Positions 7,858 to 17,024 are shown, counted from the first letter of the stretch. The stretch is DNA of 57,167 bases from Longimicrobium sp. (GCA_036387335.1 DASVTZ010000025.1:1-57167), one strand, 5' to 3'. Made by a program: numbers and translations. Notes: generated from the letters alone by a model not told the origin.

Positions 7858-8797
7858 CGTTCGCTCCACGGGACGCGATGGCCAGACCATCCGCGATGGC
7901 GGCGATCTCCTCCGCCTCGCGCCAGGCGGCTTCCAGCGTGCGCAGCTCGCCCTCCATCGCGCGCCTCTCCTGCTCCTCGTGCAGCGCCATCTCCAGCGCG
8001 AGCCGGTCTACGTAGCGGATTTGGGAGAGCCCGCCTGCACGGCACGCAGCATCGAGCACCGCAGTGGGACCGCCGCTCCGCTCCAGGCTCTCCACGGCCG
8101 AGCGCACGAAGCTGGGGCTCGCGCCGATCTGGTTGCTGCGCGCGCACGCCACCGAGGCCAGCGTCTGCGCCGCGGCTCCGGTGAGCTCGGCGCGCCCCGC
8201 ATCGCTGTCGGTGACGACGCGCATCCCCGCGTCCTCCAGGCGCACGTCCCGCAGGTGGCGCACACGGATCGGCGAGCCCTCGGCGGTAAGCCCCACCACC
8301 CGCCGGAGCTGCGACCTGGACCACGCGACCGCGCTGCCCACGAACACCAGCGGAGCCGCGGCGACGGCCGCGAACCCCGCAGTCCCAAACGTGGCGACCC
8401 CCGCTGCCAGCACGCCGAGGGGGCTCGCCGCGATGAGCCCTCCTCCCAGCAGGTCGTTGCGCCGCCGCCGCTCGAGCTGCGGGGCGTAGCGCCACGCGGC
8501 GAACTCCGGCCGCATCGGGCGCCCCACGCGGATGAGCACCGGCCCCTCGGCGGGCCGCGCCATCCCGATGTTCTCCGTGGTAGTGCGGCGGGGCGTGTCG
8601 CGGAAGAGGCGCTCGCATTCTTCCAGCGCTTCCCACCTCTCCTCCACCGGACTCAGGTTCCACCGCGCGCACGCGCGGCAGACCGCCCACAGCCGCCCGC
8701 GCTCCGGGTCGAAGGCCAGGCGCTCGCCCACGGGGAAGGCCTCCACGCGGGTGTTGGCGCCCAGGGGCCGGTGGCAGTAGAGGCAGGTGGAGTACAT
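7850..8797 (-). CDS. Zinc-ribbon-like membrane protein, unknown function
   Basis: 315 aa. The N-terminus has two Cys pairs, CLYC (5-8) and CRAC (about 40-43), forming a likely zinc ribbon. A basic segment (LERRRRND) precedes two hydrophobic stretches at about 117-158 (LLGGGLIAASPLGVLAAGVA and FAAVAAAPLVFVGSAVAW). The C-terminal half is soluble and ends in a charged predicted coiled coil (LHEEQERRAMEGELRTLEAA). It follows the CCA-adding enzyme gene by 3 bp and overlaps the DinB gene, so the three look like one operon. I do not recognise the family. The long antisense frame over this region is a high-GC shadow. Confidence 0.75.
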   Translation of the reverse strand: MYSTCLYCHRPLGANTRVEAFPVGERLAFDPERGRLWAVCRACARWNLSPVEERWEALEECERLFRDTPRRTTTENIGMARPAEGPVLIRVGRPMRPEFAAWRYAPQLERRRRNDLLGGGLIAASPLGVLAAGVATFGTAGFAAVAAAPLVFVGSAVAWSRSQLRRVVGLTAEGSPIRVRHLRDVRLEDAGMRVVTDSDAGRAELTGAAAQTLASVACARSNQIGASPSFVRSAVESLERSGGPTAVLDAACRAGGLSQIRYVDRLALEMALHEEQERRAMEGELRTLEAAWREAEEIAAIADGLAIASRGANDE

Positions 8798-8800
8798 GGC

Positions 8801-10153
8801 TCAACCGGGGCTGGAGAGTCGGGCCCGGACGATCTCCGTGAGAGCCTCGGGAGTGTTGAGCGACGGATTGTCGGTCACGCGCTCCAGCAGGTCGCGGAGG
8901 ATCTCGCCCATTACCGGGCCCGCGGGGATGCCGAGCGTGCGCAGCTCCGCGCCGCCGATGGCCAGGTCGCCCAGCGTGAGCGCGGGCGCCGAGGCCATGA
9001 TCCTCCCTACGCGCCGGCGCAGGGCCGCGGTTTCACGCAGGCGCGGGTCGCCCGGGCCCGCGCCGCGCGCCCGCACGTCCGCCACGCGCAGGCGCAGCAC
9101 GTCGCGCACGTAGCCGGCGCCGACCAGCCGCAACCAGCGCCGCAGATCGGCCTCAGGCGCATCGGAGGCGGGGATGGCGCTGTGCTGCGCCACCAGGTGA
9201 ACCACGCGGTCCGTCTCCGCGTTGGAGAACTTGAGGCGCCGCAGCATCCCGAACGCCGCCGCCGCGCCCGCCGCCGCGTGGTCGGCGAACCCCGCATCCG
9301 CCGTGCGCGCCTTGCCGACGTCGTGGACGAGCGCGGGAAGGCGAAGCGCGGCGTGGTGGCGCGGCAGTGCGTCGGCCGTCTTCAGCAGGTGGCTCCACAC
9401 GTCGTCCGCGCCGTCCGGCACGCCGACGCACGCCTGCAGCTCGGGGTAGAGGGTGGCGAGCGCGCCGCATCCCTCGTACAGCCGCAGCGCGACGGACGGG
9501 CGCTCCGTCTCGCGCAGCACCTTGAGGAGCTCCTCGCGGACCCGCTCGGCGGAGAGCTTCGGAAGCTCCGGGGCGGACTCGCGCGCGGCGGCCCAAGTGG
9601 CGTCGTCGATGCGCAGCCCGAAGCGCGCGGCGAAGCGCAGGGCGCGCAGCACGCGCAGCCGGTCCTCGCGGAAGCGCTCGCGCGGATCGCCCACCGTACG
9701 CAGGACGCCTTCGCGCAGATCGGGCACGCCGCCGTGCGGGTCGCGCAGCTCCCGGGTGAGCGCGTGCCAGGCGACGGCGTTGATGGTGAAGTCGCGCCGC
9801 TGAAGGTCCTCCTCCACCGAGTCCGCGAAGCGAACCACCGCGTGCCGCCCGTCCGTCTCCACGTCGCGGCGAAAGGTGGTCACCTCGTACATCCGCCCGT
9901 CCTTGCCCAGCACCCCCACCGTGCCGTGCGCCACGCCGACCGGGACGGTGCGGCGGAAGATGCGCTGCACGTCGCGGGGGCGGGCGGCGGTGGCGAGGTC
10001 CCAGTCGCCGGGCGTGCGGCCGGCCAGGGCGTCGCGCACGGCGCCGCCCACCGTCCACGTCTCGAACCCCGCATCCCGCAGGACGCGGGTGATGCGGACG
10101 ACCTCATCCGGGGCGCGCAGCTCCGCGCTGGTAACCGTCACCTCTGCCATCAT
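8801..10153 (-). CDS. cca: CCA tRNA nucleotidyltransferase
   Basis: Adds or repairs the 3'-CCA end of tRNA. This 450-aa protein of the class II poly(A)-polymerase/CCA superfamily has GGAVRD at 36-41 and the catalytic DWD at 50-52. It also has the conserved RRDFTINAVA (about 117-126) and the tRNA-binding head region. An HD domain follows with LVHDVGKA near 265, so the enzyme may carry phosphohydrolase activity, as in E. coli. Two adjacent ATG codons (10153, 10150) are possible starts. It is the first gene of the apparent operon with the zinc-ribbon and DinB genes, divergent from the 10274 gene. Confidence 0.93.
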   Translation of the reverse strand: MMAEVTVTSAELRAPDEVVRITRVLRDAGFETWTVGGAVRDALAGRTPGDWDLATAARPRDVQRIFRRTVPVGVAHGTVGVLGKDGRMYEVTTFRRDVETDGRHAVVRFADSVEEDLQRRDFTINAVAWHALTRELRDPHGGVPDLREGVLRTVGDPRERFREDRLRVLRALRFAARFGLRIDDATWAAARESAPELPKLSAERVREELLKVLRETERPSVALRLYEGCGALATLYPELQACVGVPDGADDVWSHLLKTADALPRHHAALRLPALVHDVGKARTADAGFADHAAAGAAAAFGMLRRLKFSNAETDRVVHLVAQHSAIPASDAPEADLRRWLRLVGAGYVRDVLRLRVADVRARGAGPGDPRLRETAALRRRVGRIMASAPALTLGDLAIGGAELRTLGIPAGPVMGEILRDLLERVTDNPSLNTPEALTEIVRARLSSPG

Positions 10154-10204
10154 CCCCCGTCAGGCCCCGTCCGTTCCGAATGCAAGCACATTTGCGGCAA
10201 CGGC

Positions 10205-10233
10205 TTGGCGGATCGGCCACTCTTAATTATCTT
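10205..10233 (+). promoter_or_regulatory. Candidate promoter for the 10274 gene
   Basis: TTGGCG at 10205-10210, a 17-bp spacer, then TATCTT at 10228-10233. It lies in an unusually AT-rich pocket (TCTTAATTATCTTGTAAT) of the divergent spacer with cca, about 40 bp before the start codon. Confidence 0.5.
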
Positions 10234-10273
10234 GTAATCGCGAACCGCTCCCTCCACCCCTACCGCGCGAGTG

Positions 10274-10741
10274 ATGACCACCCAAGATCTCCTCCTCCAG
10301 GCTCCCGCCAGCGACGCCTTCCGCGCGGCATTCCGCTCCTTTCGCAGCAGCGGCCGTCCCAACGAACGGATCTCTTTCGACCGGCTCTCGCCCCCCGTCA
10401 AGGTGGAGCGGACGCTGACCAAGGCGCTGTTAGAATATCCCGACCTCGCCATCGAATCAATCGAAGTCCGCGGGTCGAGCGGGTGCGAGTTCTATCGTGG
10501 GACCCTCATCGTGCGCACGGCGACGGAAGAGCGGCACGTCCGCTTCCACTGGGACTGCAAGTGGAGGGCGGAGCAGGAGGGGTGGGCGGACTACTTCGGC
10601 TTTCCGGACCAGGCGCGCGCGGCCCGCGAGTTCGGCCACGACTGCTTCCGCTCCTGGGTGGAGGAGCGCATCGTGCCGCTGGAGCCGATGCTGATCGTCG
10701 AGGTCATCGACCGCCAGGAGATGCCGGCGATCCTCGCCTGA
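10274..10741 (+). CDS. Conserved-looking hypothetical protein
   Basis: 155 aa from the ATG at 10274; a GTG lies one codon upstream. It is soluble, with no signal peptide or membrane segment. Visible features are an N-terminal helical part and a central VEVRGSSGCEFYRGTLIV-like beta region (IESIEVRGSSGC, FYRGTLIVRT). Aromatic residues are frequent in the second half (RFHWDCKW, GWADYFGF, HDCFRSWVEE). I know no function. Its own promoter upstream and a hairpin terminator directly downstream mark it as a monocistronic gene, which supports it being real. Confidence 0.7.
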   Translation: MTTQDLLLQAPASDAFRAAFRSFRSSGRPNERISFDRLSPPVKVERTLTKALLEYPDLAIESIEVRGSSGCEFYRGTLIVRTATEERHVRFHWDCKWRAEQEGWADYFGFPDQARAAREFGHDCFRSWVEERIVPLEPMLIVEVIDRQEMPAILA

Positions 10742-10766
10742 GGACGAGTCGAGTTCAGATCACAGA

Positions 10767-10797
10767 AGGGCCGCCCTGACATCGGGGCGGCCCTTTC
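10767..10797 (+). terminator. Hairpin terminator after the 10274 gene
   Basis: A 10-bp perfect stem, AGGGCCGCCC (10767-10776) paired with GGGCGGCCCT (10785-10794), with an 8-nt loop. Only a short T run (CCCTTTCG) follows, so termination may be incomplete. Confidence 0.65.
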
Positions 10798-10822
10798 GCA
10801 TTCGATCTGCGCGTCCAACGCA

Positions 10823-10921
10823 GAACGGCAACTGCATGGCCTCACGCGGAGACGCGGAGGGCGCGGAGGGAACTTCGCGTCCTCCTCAGCGCCTCCGCGC
10901 CTCCGCGTGAGATTGCTGTTC
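10823..10921. repeat. Family B palindromic element (copy B1)
   Basis: About 100 bp with inverted ends: GAACGGCAACTGCATGGC at the left and TTGCTGTTC at the right. The inner arms are TCACGCGGAGACGCGGAG and CCTCCGCGCCTCCGCGTGAG. Related copies lie at 37877-37970, 48029-48128, 49972-50050 (one arm doubled) and 53083-53162 (degenerate). Confidence 0.85.
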
Positions 10922-11072
10922 GCCCGCTGGCTCGCGAGTCCTGCAAGACGGTTGAGAGGCTTGGACGCCGGGACGGTGCACGAGCTCGCCTGAGCGCGCC
11001 CTTGCAGCGGAGGACGGCAACCGGCACCTTCCCTGGCGCCCGCGCCCTTCGCCGCCCCGTCGACCAGATACA

Positions 11073-11597
11073 ATGACTCATAGCATTCACCTGTCGCACG
11101 ACGAGCTGTCGCGGCTGGTCGTAGAAGCCGCCGTGAACGCGGCCGAGCAGGGCTACTGGTCCGGCCCGGGCACCGCGGCCGAGAACGCCGTCGCGCACCT
11201 GACCCGCTTCCTCGGCGTGCTCGCCGGCGGCGACGACGACCTCAACGAGCACGAGCTGGAGCTCTTCGGTGAGGTGTTCCGCGCCGCCACGGGCGAGCAC
11301 CCCAGCGACGACGTCCTGCGCCGCTCCGTTGCCGAGAGCGTGCAGCTGGCCGACGACCCGGACGCGCTTCACGACTACCTGATGTCCACCCCCGCTTACC
11401 TGGAGTCCATCCTGGCGATGGACCGGGAGCGCGGCACCGAGAACTCGCGCCAGGTGGTCACCGCTCTCAGCGGCCTCGCGCTCGCCATGCTCGCCGCCGA
11501 CGGCCGCGCCGAGCCGGAGGAGGACTCCGTGTTCACCACCCACCTCGGCCACCTGCGCGCGCGGATGGAGGCGCTGGGCGGGGATTCGGAGGGTTGA
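11073..11597 (+). CDS. TerB-like tellurite-resistance-domain protein
   Basis: 174 aa, all-helical and acidic. The C-terminal half carries ALAMLAADGRAEPEEDSVF (about 137-155), which resembles the TerB/DjlA-type helical domain with its hydrophobic-helix then DGxxxxEE metal-binding turn. A second such turn, LAGGDDDLNEHELELF, lies near 51-66, suggesting two related halves. In other bacteria TerB-like domains link to membrane stress and tellurite resistance. No ter-cluster partner genes are next to it, so a role in resistance is not supported. It stands alone between a B repeat and an A repeat. Confidence 0.6.
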   Translation: MTHSIHLSHDELSRLVVEAAVNAAEQGYWSGPGTAAENAVAHLTRFLGVLAGGDDDLNEHELELFGEVFRAATGEHPSDDVLRRSVAESVQLADDPDALHDYLMSTPAYLESILAMDRERGTENSRQVVTALSGLALAMLAADGRAEPEEDSVFTTHLGHLRARMEALGGDSEG

Positions 11598-11642
11598 TGT
11601 GGGTGGCCGGGGCGCCGGGGACGCGCGCCGGGGACGCGCACA

Positions 11643-11764
11643 GGGGGCTAAAGCCCCCGGCTGGAACCACGCGAAGCCCACTGAAGTGGGCTCGAGTAGC
11701 ACGGCATTGGCCCCGAGTCCGCGAAGGCGGACTTTGTGCTGTTGTTGCAGCGAGTTTACTCGCC
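11643..11764 (+). repeat. Family A hairpin array (copy A2)
   Basis: In order: GGGGGCTAAAGCCCCC, linker GGCTGGAACCACGCGAAG, GCCCACTGAAGTGGGC, a variable spacer, GTCCGCGAAGGCGGAC, TTTGTGCTGTTGTTGC, and GCGAGTTTACTCGC. This is the cleanest full-length copy in plus orientation. It sits between the TerB-like gene and the shared terminator. Confidence 0.88.
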
Positions 11765-11775
11765 TGGGGCTAGAA

Positions 11776-11820
11776 AGGCAGAGAGGCACGGAGATCACCG
11801 ATCTCCGTGCCTCTCTGCTT
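11776..11820. terminator. Long bidirectional hairpin terminator
   Basis: A 19-bp perfect stem (11778-11796 with 11800-11818) and a 3-nt loop, flanked by AAA on the left and TTTT on the right. It can therefore end transcription from both the TerB-like gene and the glutamine synthetase gene. The arm motif GAGAGGCACGGAG resembles the inner arms of family B repeats. Confidence 0.85.
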
Positions 11821-11834
11821 TTCCTCCAAATCCG

Positions 11835-14027
11835 CTACTTGACGAACAGCATGTCGCGGTACGTGGGCAGCGGCCACATGTCGTCGGGGACGATCTTCTC
11901 CAGGCGATCCACGGCTGAGCGCACGGCGAGCATCGCGGGGACGATGTTGTCGCGCATGTGGTAGGCCTTGGAGTGCACGTCGTCGCCGCCCAGTTCGGCG
12001 TTGTGGGTGCGCAGGGTGTCGAGGGCGTCGCGCAGCTCGTCGATGAGGCCGTTCAGCTCGCGCAGCGTGGAGTGCAGGCCGCGCGCGTCCAGCTTGATGT
12101 CCGCGGCGCGCTCGGCGGCGGCGAGGAGGTCGTTCATGTAGCGGAACGCCGCCGGCAGCACCATCGTGGCCGCCACGTCCGCGGTGGTCTCGCCCTCGAT
12201 GTTGATCGTCTTGAAGTAGGTCTCCAGCGCGATCTCGTGGCGCGACTCCAGCTCGCGGGCCGAGAGCACGCCGTATTTCTCGAAGAGCGCCGTGTTCTTG
12301 TCGCTCACCATCGTCTCCAGCGCGTCCAGTGTGGTGCGCAGGTTCAGCAGGCCGCGGCGCTCCGCCTCCTCCTGCCAGTCGTCGCTGTAGCCGTCGCCGT
12401 TGAAGACGATGCGCTTCACGCGGCGGATCTCCGAAGCGATCAGCTGCTGCAGGGCGTCCTCGAAGGAAGTGCCCTTCTCCACCTCCGCTTCGAGCGCCGC
12501 GCACAGCTCGTCGATCGACTCGGCCATGACGGTGTTGAGCACCGTAGCAGGCCAGGAGACGGACTGCGATGCGCCCAGCGCGCGGAACTCGAACTTGTTC
12601 CCGGTGAAAGCAAAGGGCGAGGTGCGGTTGCGGTCGCCCGCGTGCTGCGGGATGTGCGGCAGCACGTGCGTCCCTAGCCCCATCAGCCCGCCCTGCTTGC
12701 TGGACGTGGCCGTGCCGCTCTGCTCGATCTGGTCGAACACGTCCGCGAGCTGCGTCCCCAGGAAGACGGAGATGATGGCGGGCGGCGCCTCGTTGGCCCC
12801 CAGCCGGTGGTCGTTGCCCGCGAAGGCGACGGCTGAGCGCAGCAGGTCCTGGTGCCGCTCCACCGCGCGCAACACGGCGGTGCAGAAGAAGAGGAACTGC
12901 ATGTTCTGGTGCGGCGTGTCGCCCGGCTCCAGCAGGTTGGCGCTCTCGGTGCCCAGCGACCAGTTGAGGTGCTTGCCGCTCCCGTTGACGCCCGCGAAGG
13001 GCTTCTCGTGGAGAAGGCAGGCCAGTCCGTACTTCCGCGCCACCTTGCGCAGCGTGATCATCACCAGCTGCTGATGGTCGGCCGCCAGGTTGGCGTTCTC
13101 GTAGATGGGGGCCATCTCGAACTGGCCCGGCGCCACCTCGTTGTGCCGCGTGCGCAGCGGCACGCCCAGCTTGTACAGCTCGCGCTCCACCTCGGTCATG
13201 AAGGCCAGGACGCGGTCCGGGATCGAACCGAAGTAGTGGTCCTCCAGCTCCTGCCCGCGCGGCGGCTTGGCGCCGAACAGCGTGCGGCCGGTCGTCACCA
13301 GGTCGGGGCGGCGGTAAAAGAACTCCTGATCGATCAGAAAGAACTCCTGCTCCGGCCCGCAGGTGGCCACCACCCGCTCCGCCGTGTCGCCGAAGAGCGC
13401 GAGCGCGCGGCGCGTCTGCGTCTCCAGCGCGGCGATGGAGCGCAGGAGCGGGATCTTGACGTCCAGCGCCTCGCCCGTCCACGACGCGAACGCCGTGGGG
13501 ATGGAGAGGTAGCAGCCGGCCGGCGTGTCCACGATGAACGCGGGCGAGGTAGGGTCCCACGCCGTGTAGCCGCGGGCCTCAAAGGTTGCGCGCAGGCCGC
13601 CCGAAGGGAACGACGACGCATCAGGCTCGCCCTGGATCAGCTCCTTGCCGCTGAACTCGGCGACGGCGCCCCCGCCCACGTTGGGGGTGATGAAGGAGTC
13701 GTGCTTCTCTGCCGTGGAGCCGGTGAGCGGCTGGAACCAGTGCGTGAAGTGCGACGCGCCGCGCTCGGTGGCCCACTCCTTCATGGCGAGCGCCACCGCG
13801 TCGGCCACGCTGGCGTCCAGCGCCTCGCCGCGGTCCACGGTGTTCATCAGCGCCTTGAACACCTGCTTGGGAAGGCGCGCGCGCATCTCCGCCAGGCCAA
13901 AGGTGTTCTTGCCAAAGATTCCTTCGATGTCCATGGGGCCGCGTGCGGCGCTATCTCCGTTCCGGCTCTCGTCTGCTTCCCAGGTGGCGGCGGCCAGGGT
14001 GTCGAAGCGGGCGGCGGTCTTGGGCAT
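11835..14027 (-). CDS. glnN: Glutamine synthetase type III
   Basis: ATP-dependent ligation of ammonia to glutamate. At 730 aa it has the length of GSIII rather than GSI (about 470). GSIII hallmarks are visible: [38 protein letters not shown] and [16 protein letters not shown] in the N-terminal third. The ATP/Mg-binding [15 protein letters not shown] comes next, then [10 protein letters not shown] and the GSIII-specific C-terminal helical region. The ATG at 14027 has a strong GGAAGGAG site. It lies 45 bp downstream of an Lrp-type regulator gene on the same strand, which suggests amino-acid-responsive control of nitrogen assimilation. Confidence 0.95.
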   Translation of the reverse strand: MPKTAARFDTLAAATWEADESRNGDSAARGPMDIEGIFGKNTFGLAEMRARLPKQVFKALMNTVDRGEALDASVADAVALAMKEWATERGASHFTHWFQPLTGSTAEKHDSFITPNVGGGAVAEFSGKELIQGEPDASSFPSGGLRATFEARGYTAWDPTSPAFIVDTPAGCYLSIPTAFASWTGEALDVKIPLLRSIAALETQTRRALALFGDTAERVVATCGPEQEFFLIDQEFFYRRPDLVTTGRTLFGAKPPRGQELEDHYFGSIPDRVLAFMTEVERELYKLGVPLRTRHNEVAPGQFEMAPIYENANLAADHQQLVMITLRKVARKYGLACLLHEKPFAGVNGSGKHLNWSLGTESANLLEPGDTPHQNMQFLFFCTAVLRAVERHQDLLRSAVAFAGNDHRLGANEAPPAIISVFLGTQLADVFDQIEQSGTATSSKQGGLMGLGTHVLPHIPQHAGDRNRTSPFAFTGNKFEFRALGASQSVSWPATVLNTVMAESIDELCAALEAEVEKGTSFEDALQQLIASEIRRVKRIVFNGDGYSDDWQEEAERRGLLNLRTTLDALETMVSDKNTALFEKYGVLSARELESRHEIALETYFKTINIEGETTADVAATMVLPAAFRYMNDLLAAAERAADIKLDARGLHSTLRELNGLIDELRDALDTLRTHNAELGGDDVHSKAYHMRDNIVPAMLAVRSAVDRLEKIVPDDMWPLPTYRDMLFVK

Positions 14028-14072
14028 TGGAGCTCCTTCCTTTTGCTCGGGTTGAAGGGCGTTGTGGTCTTG

Positions 14073-14549
14073 CTACCGCTCCGCCTGCACGCGCGGCCGG
14101 AGGCCGAGCACAGCGGTTTCCTTGATGGTCGACAGGACGATGCTGGTGTTCGTCCACTGCACTCCCGGCCAGCTCTGGATCTCGGCGAGGAGCCCCTCCA
14201 GCCCGGAGGTCGTATCCGTGCGCACCTTGAGCAGGTGCGAGCCCTGGCCGGTGATCGAGTGGCACTCCAGCACCTCGGGGTGCGCCAGCACGCGCGCCCT
14301 GAACTCCTCGTAGAAGCTCGATCCCGCGATCCCCACCGCCAGGAACGCGGTGACGTCGCGCCCCAGCAGCTTGGGATCGAGCACGGCGGCGAAGCGGCGG
14401 ATGATCCCGCGCTCCTCCAGCTTCCGCAGCCTTTCCCCCACCGCCGGCGACGAGAGCCCCACCGCCACCGCCAGGTCGTGCTGCGAGGTCCTCCCGTTCT
14501 CCTGCAGCATCTCCAGGAGCCGGGTGTCCACATCATCGAGACGAGTCAC
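14073..14549 (-). CDS. Lrp/AsnC-family transcriptional regulator
   Basis: 158 aa. Winged-helix domain at 1-60 (LDDVDTRLLEMLQENGRTSQ, then the recognition helix in VGLSSPAVGERLRKLEERGII). The ligand-binding RAM domain covers about 65-150 (LECHSITGQGSHLLKVRTDT). Family members form octamers and respond to amino acids. The gene starts with GTG at 14549. A perfect ACTTAA-N5-TTAAGT inverted repeat covers that start codon, so autoregulation is likely. It precedes glnN on the same strand, so glutamine synthetase III is the natural target. Confidence 0.92.
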   Translation of the reverse strand: MTRLDDVDTRLLEMLQENGRTSQHDLAVAVGLSSPAVGERLRKLEERGIIRRFAAVLDPKLLGRDVTAFLAVGIAGSSFYEEFRARVLAHPEVLECHSITGQGSHLLKVRTDTTSGLEGLLAEIQSWPGVQWTNTSIVLSTIKETAVLGLRPRVQAER

Positions 14550-14564
14550 TTAACTTTCTTAAGT
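14548..14564. promoter_or_regulatory. Palindromic operator at the start of the Lrp-type gene
   Basis: ACTTAA-CTTTC-TTAAGT: perfect 6-bp half-sites, 5-bp spacer and 17 bp overall, close in size and AT content to Lrp/AsnC sites. It overlaps the GTG start codon, so binding could block transcription or early elongation. It is conspicuously AT-rich for this genome. Confidence 0.6.
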
Positions 14565-14639
14565 CATGTGGTCGATGCACCAAACTTTCGCAAATGATAC
14601 GCTGGCTCCGCTGCGTATGCAAGAGGTATGCGTCAAAGA

Positions 14640-14975
14640 CGAAAACGGGCCGGGCGTCGTGTGACGGCCGGCCCTCACCCCCGCTCGTTCCTCGCTGCCC
14701 CCTCTCCCGATAACAGGAGAGGGCTGCGCCCTCGCCGTTATCGAGAGAGGGGGCTACACACCCCGCGTACCCCAGTTCTCGGCACGGGCGCAATTCATCG
14801 CGCCCGTGCTCGACGCTGCTCCGCCGCCTGCGACGCGCACAGATCCCGTAGGGGCAGACCTGCGTGTCTGCCCTCCCCTGCGCTATCTCGACCTTTGCCT
14901 TTCCGCACCGATCCCCGTAGGGGCAGCCCCACGTGGCTGCCCGCGCCATGTCAGGCGCCGCCTTCCGCTCCCACA
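14640..14975. repeat. Intergenic block of family C and E hairpins
   Basis: This gene-free stretch is filled by repeats. A family C unit at about 14660-14755 has CCCTCACCCCCGCTCG, then CCCTCTCCCGATAACAGGAG and a paired ATCGAGAGAGGG. Family E units run from about 14785 to 14950: GGGCGCAATTCATCGCGCCC, GGCAGACCTGCGTGTCTGCC and GGCAGCCCCACGTGGCTGCC, the last two preceded by CCGTAGGGG. No credible coding frame is seen. The block is 3' of the phosphoesterase gene. Confidence 0.75.
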
Positions 14976-14981
14976 CCCGAA

Positions 14982-17024
14982 TCACCCCGCCACGTCGAAC
15001 CCCATCACCACGTCCGAAAACGTCGCGGCGTACACGGACCGCCCGCCCGCCGCCGGGGATGCGAGGAAGTGCCCCGCCGGCAACCGATGCTGCGCCACCA
15101 TCCGCCCATCATCGGCAGACAGGAGGTGCAGCGTGCCGTTCACCGAGCCGATCGCCACACGGCCGTCGCTGACCGCGGGGGAGGAGTCGTAGATCTCGCC
15201 GCCCGTTTCCGTCATCCACAGCTCGCGGCCGTCGGCGGCGGAGACGCAGCGCACCTGGCCCTTGTCGCCCAGGCAGCCGATGTAGATGCGGTCGCCGACG
15301 AGGGTGGGCGAGGAGTAGCCGAACTTGTCGCCGGGCGCCGTGGCCTGCCAGAGCGGGGCGCCGGTCGCGGCATCGAAGGCGTGAAGGACGTTGTCGTTGG
15401 ATGGCACGTACACCCGCCCTCCTCCCACTGCCGGCCCGCCGATGGCCGGCGAGTACGCGAACGACTTGTCCGTGCACTGCCGCCGCCACACCTCGCGCCC
15501 CGTGGCAACGTCGAGCGCGTACAGGTTGCGGTCCCAGGCGCCGACGTAGAAGCGCTCGCCGTCGGTCGCGGCGGGGCTCTGCGCGAACGCGGTGTCGCCC
15601 GTGGGGAGGGCGAAGCGCCAGCGTACGGCACCGGTGCGCGCATCCAGCCCGTACACCGTCCCGTCGCCCGAGCCGATGGCGGCGATCCCCCCCGCCACGG
15701 CGGCAGATGCGTACACCGGCCCGCCCGTGGCGTGTTTCCACAGGCGCCGCCCGGTGCGCGCGTCGAAAGCGTACACCCCGCCATCCGCGCTCCCCACGAT
15801 CACCCGCCCCGCATCCACCCTGGGCGACGAGTGGCAGTAGCCCTCCGTGCGCGCCGTCCAGAGCTGCGTCCCATCGCTGGCACGAAGCGCGGTGATGGAG
15901 CCGTCCATCGCGCTGGCGAAGAGCACACCCTCCGCGAGCCGCAGGTGCGACATGACGCCGCCGGTGAGGCGCCGCTCCCAGCGGGGTCGAAGCGCGGCAT
16001 CGGTGCGGGTCACGCGTACGGGGAAGGCGCGCTGCGCACCGCCATCGCGCGCGCGCAGCGAGAGGAGGTGAGAGCCCGGCCGCAACCCGATCGTGGGGGC
16101 GCCCGCGAGCGGGAGCGGGGCCCACGCCCCCTCATCCCAACGGAACTCGCGCGCGCCCTCCGCCCGCGTGGGAACGGCAGTGCCCGCACCCACCAGCGAC
16201 ACGCCCACGGCCCACAGCGGGCGCGCATCGCGACGGGGGGCGAGCGGCACCCTCAGGAGCGGACGAAGCTCGGGCGCCTCCGTCGTGCGGCGGGAGAGGC
16301 GCACCTCGCCTGCGTTCCAGTCCACGTCCACGCGCTGGTACGAGCCCTGGTACAGCCCCTTGTTCATCGTCCCGGCGACGCCGTTCCAGTGCCAGAGGAG
16401 GTCCTGGTGCCCGTGGCCGTTGAAGACGAGCTTCACGTTGTACGGCTCCAGCACGCGCAGGAGCTCGTTCTCGTTGTCCACCATCACGCGGTCGCGCCCC
16501 ACCCAGTGGTGGGTGAAGACGAAGACCGGCGTCTCGCGCCCCACCCTGCGCAGCTCGCGCTCTGCCCAGCGAAGCTGCCCGCTCTCGAAGTGTCCCCAGT
16601 GCGACAGGGGCACCGAGCTGTCCAGGAGGACGAAGCGGCATCCCTTGTGTTCAAAGGATCGGAACGGCTCGCCACAGTACTTCGCGAAGATCTGCGGCCC
16701 CAGCGGCGACCAGCGCACGTCGTGGTTGCCGGGGATGTGGTGCACGGGAAAGCTCATCCCCGCCAGCACGCGCGCGTACCCGTCGTACTCGCCGCGCCAC
16801 CCGTAATCGGTCACGTCGCCGCCGTTGATCGCGAAATCGGGCCGGATGCCGCTCGCGATCTCCTCCATCATCGCCCTGCACTCGCGCTCGTTGCGCCCCA
16901 GCGCCACGTGCGTATCCGAAAAGAACGCGAACGAAAACGCGCGCGGCGGCATCGCGAACGACGCCCCCGGCGTGAGCGCGGCTGCGATGCCGGTCTTCAG
17001 GAAGTCGCGGCGGGTGAGGATCAA
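14982..17024 (-). CDS. Tat-exported metallophosphoesterase fused to a PQQ-like beta-propeller
   Basis: Around 680 aa. From the TTG at 17024 the protein starts with LTRRDFLKTGIAAALTPGAS, a twin-arginine signal, so it is exported folded. A calcineurin-type phosphoesterase domain (about 30-270) has all metal motifs: SDTHVA, GGDVTD, GNHD, THHW and GHGH. A beta-sandwich linker (about 275-370) follows. The C-terminal half is a PQQ/WD-like propeller of about seven blades with the repeated G-x-VYALDAxTGxxxW pattern. The open frame extends to 17099, but that start would bury the Tat motif. The fusion suggests a surface or periplasmic phosphodiesterase with a recognition propeller. The substrate is unknown. 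Confidence 0.85.
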   Translation of the reverse strand: MILTRRDFLKTGIAAALTPGASFAMPPRAFSFAFFSDTHVALGRNERECRAMMEEIASGIRPDFAINGGDVTDYGWRGEYDGYARVLAGMSFPVHHIPGNHDVRWSPLGPQIFAKYCGEPFRSFEHKGCRFVLLDSSVPLSHWGHFESGQLRWAERELRRVGRETPVFVFTHHWVGRDRVMVDNENELLRVLEPYNVKLVFNGHGHQDLLWHWNGVAGTMNKGLYQGSYQRVDVDWNAGEVRLSRRTTEAPELRPLLRVPLAPRRDARPLWAVGVSLVGAGTAVPTRAEGAREFRWDEGAWAPLPLAGAPTIGLRPGSHLLSLRARDGGAQRAFPVRVTRTDAALRPRWERRLTGGVMSHLRLAEGVLFASAMDGSITALRASDGTQLWTARTEGYCHSSPRVDAGRVIVGSADGGVYAFDARTGRRLWKHATGGPVYASAAVAGGIAAIGSGDGTVYGLDARTGAVRWRFALPTGDTAFAQSPAATDGERFYVGAWDRNLYALDVATGREVWRRQCTDKSFAYSPAIGGPAVGGGRVYVPSNDNVLHAFDAATGAPLWQATAPGDKFGYSSPTLVGDRIYIGCLGDKGQVRCVSAADGRELWMTETGGEIYDSSPAVSDGRVAIGSVNGTLHLLSADDGRMVAQHRLPAGHFLASPAAGGRSVYAATFSDVVMGFDVAG

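Noticed and set aside
7646-10237. Long plus-strand frame antisense to the cca operon
   Set aside because: It overlaps three well-supported minus-strand genes, has Ala/Arg/Gly-rich content typical of GC-rich shadows and shows no domain.
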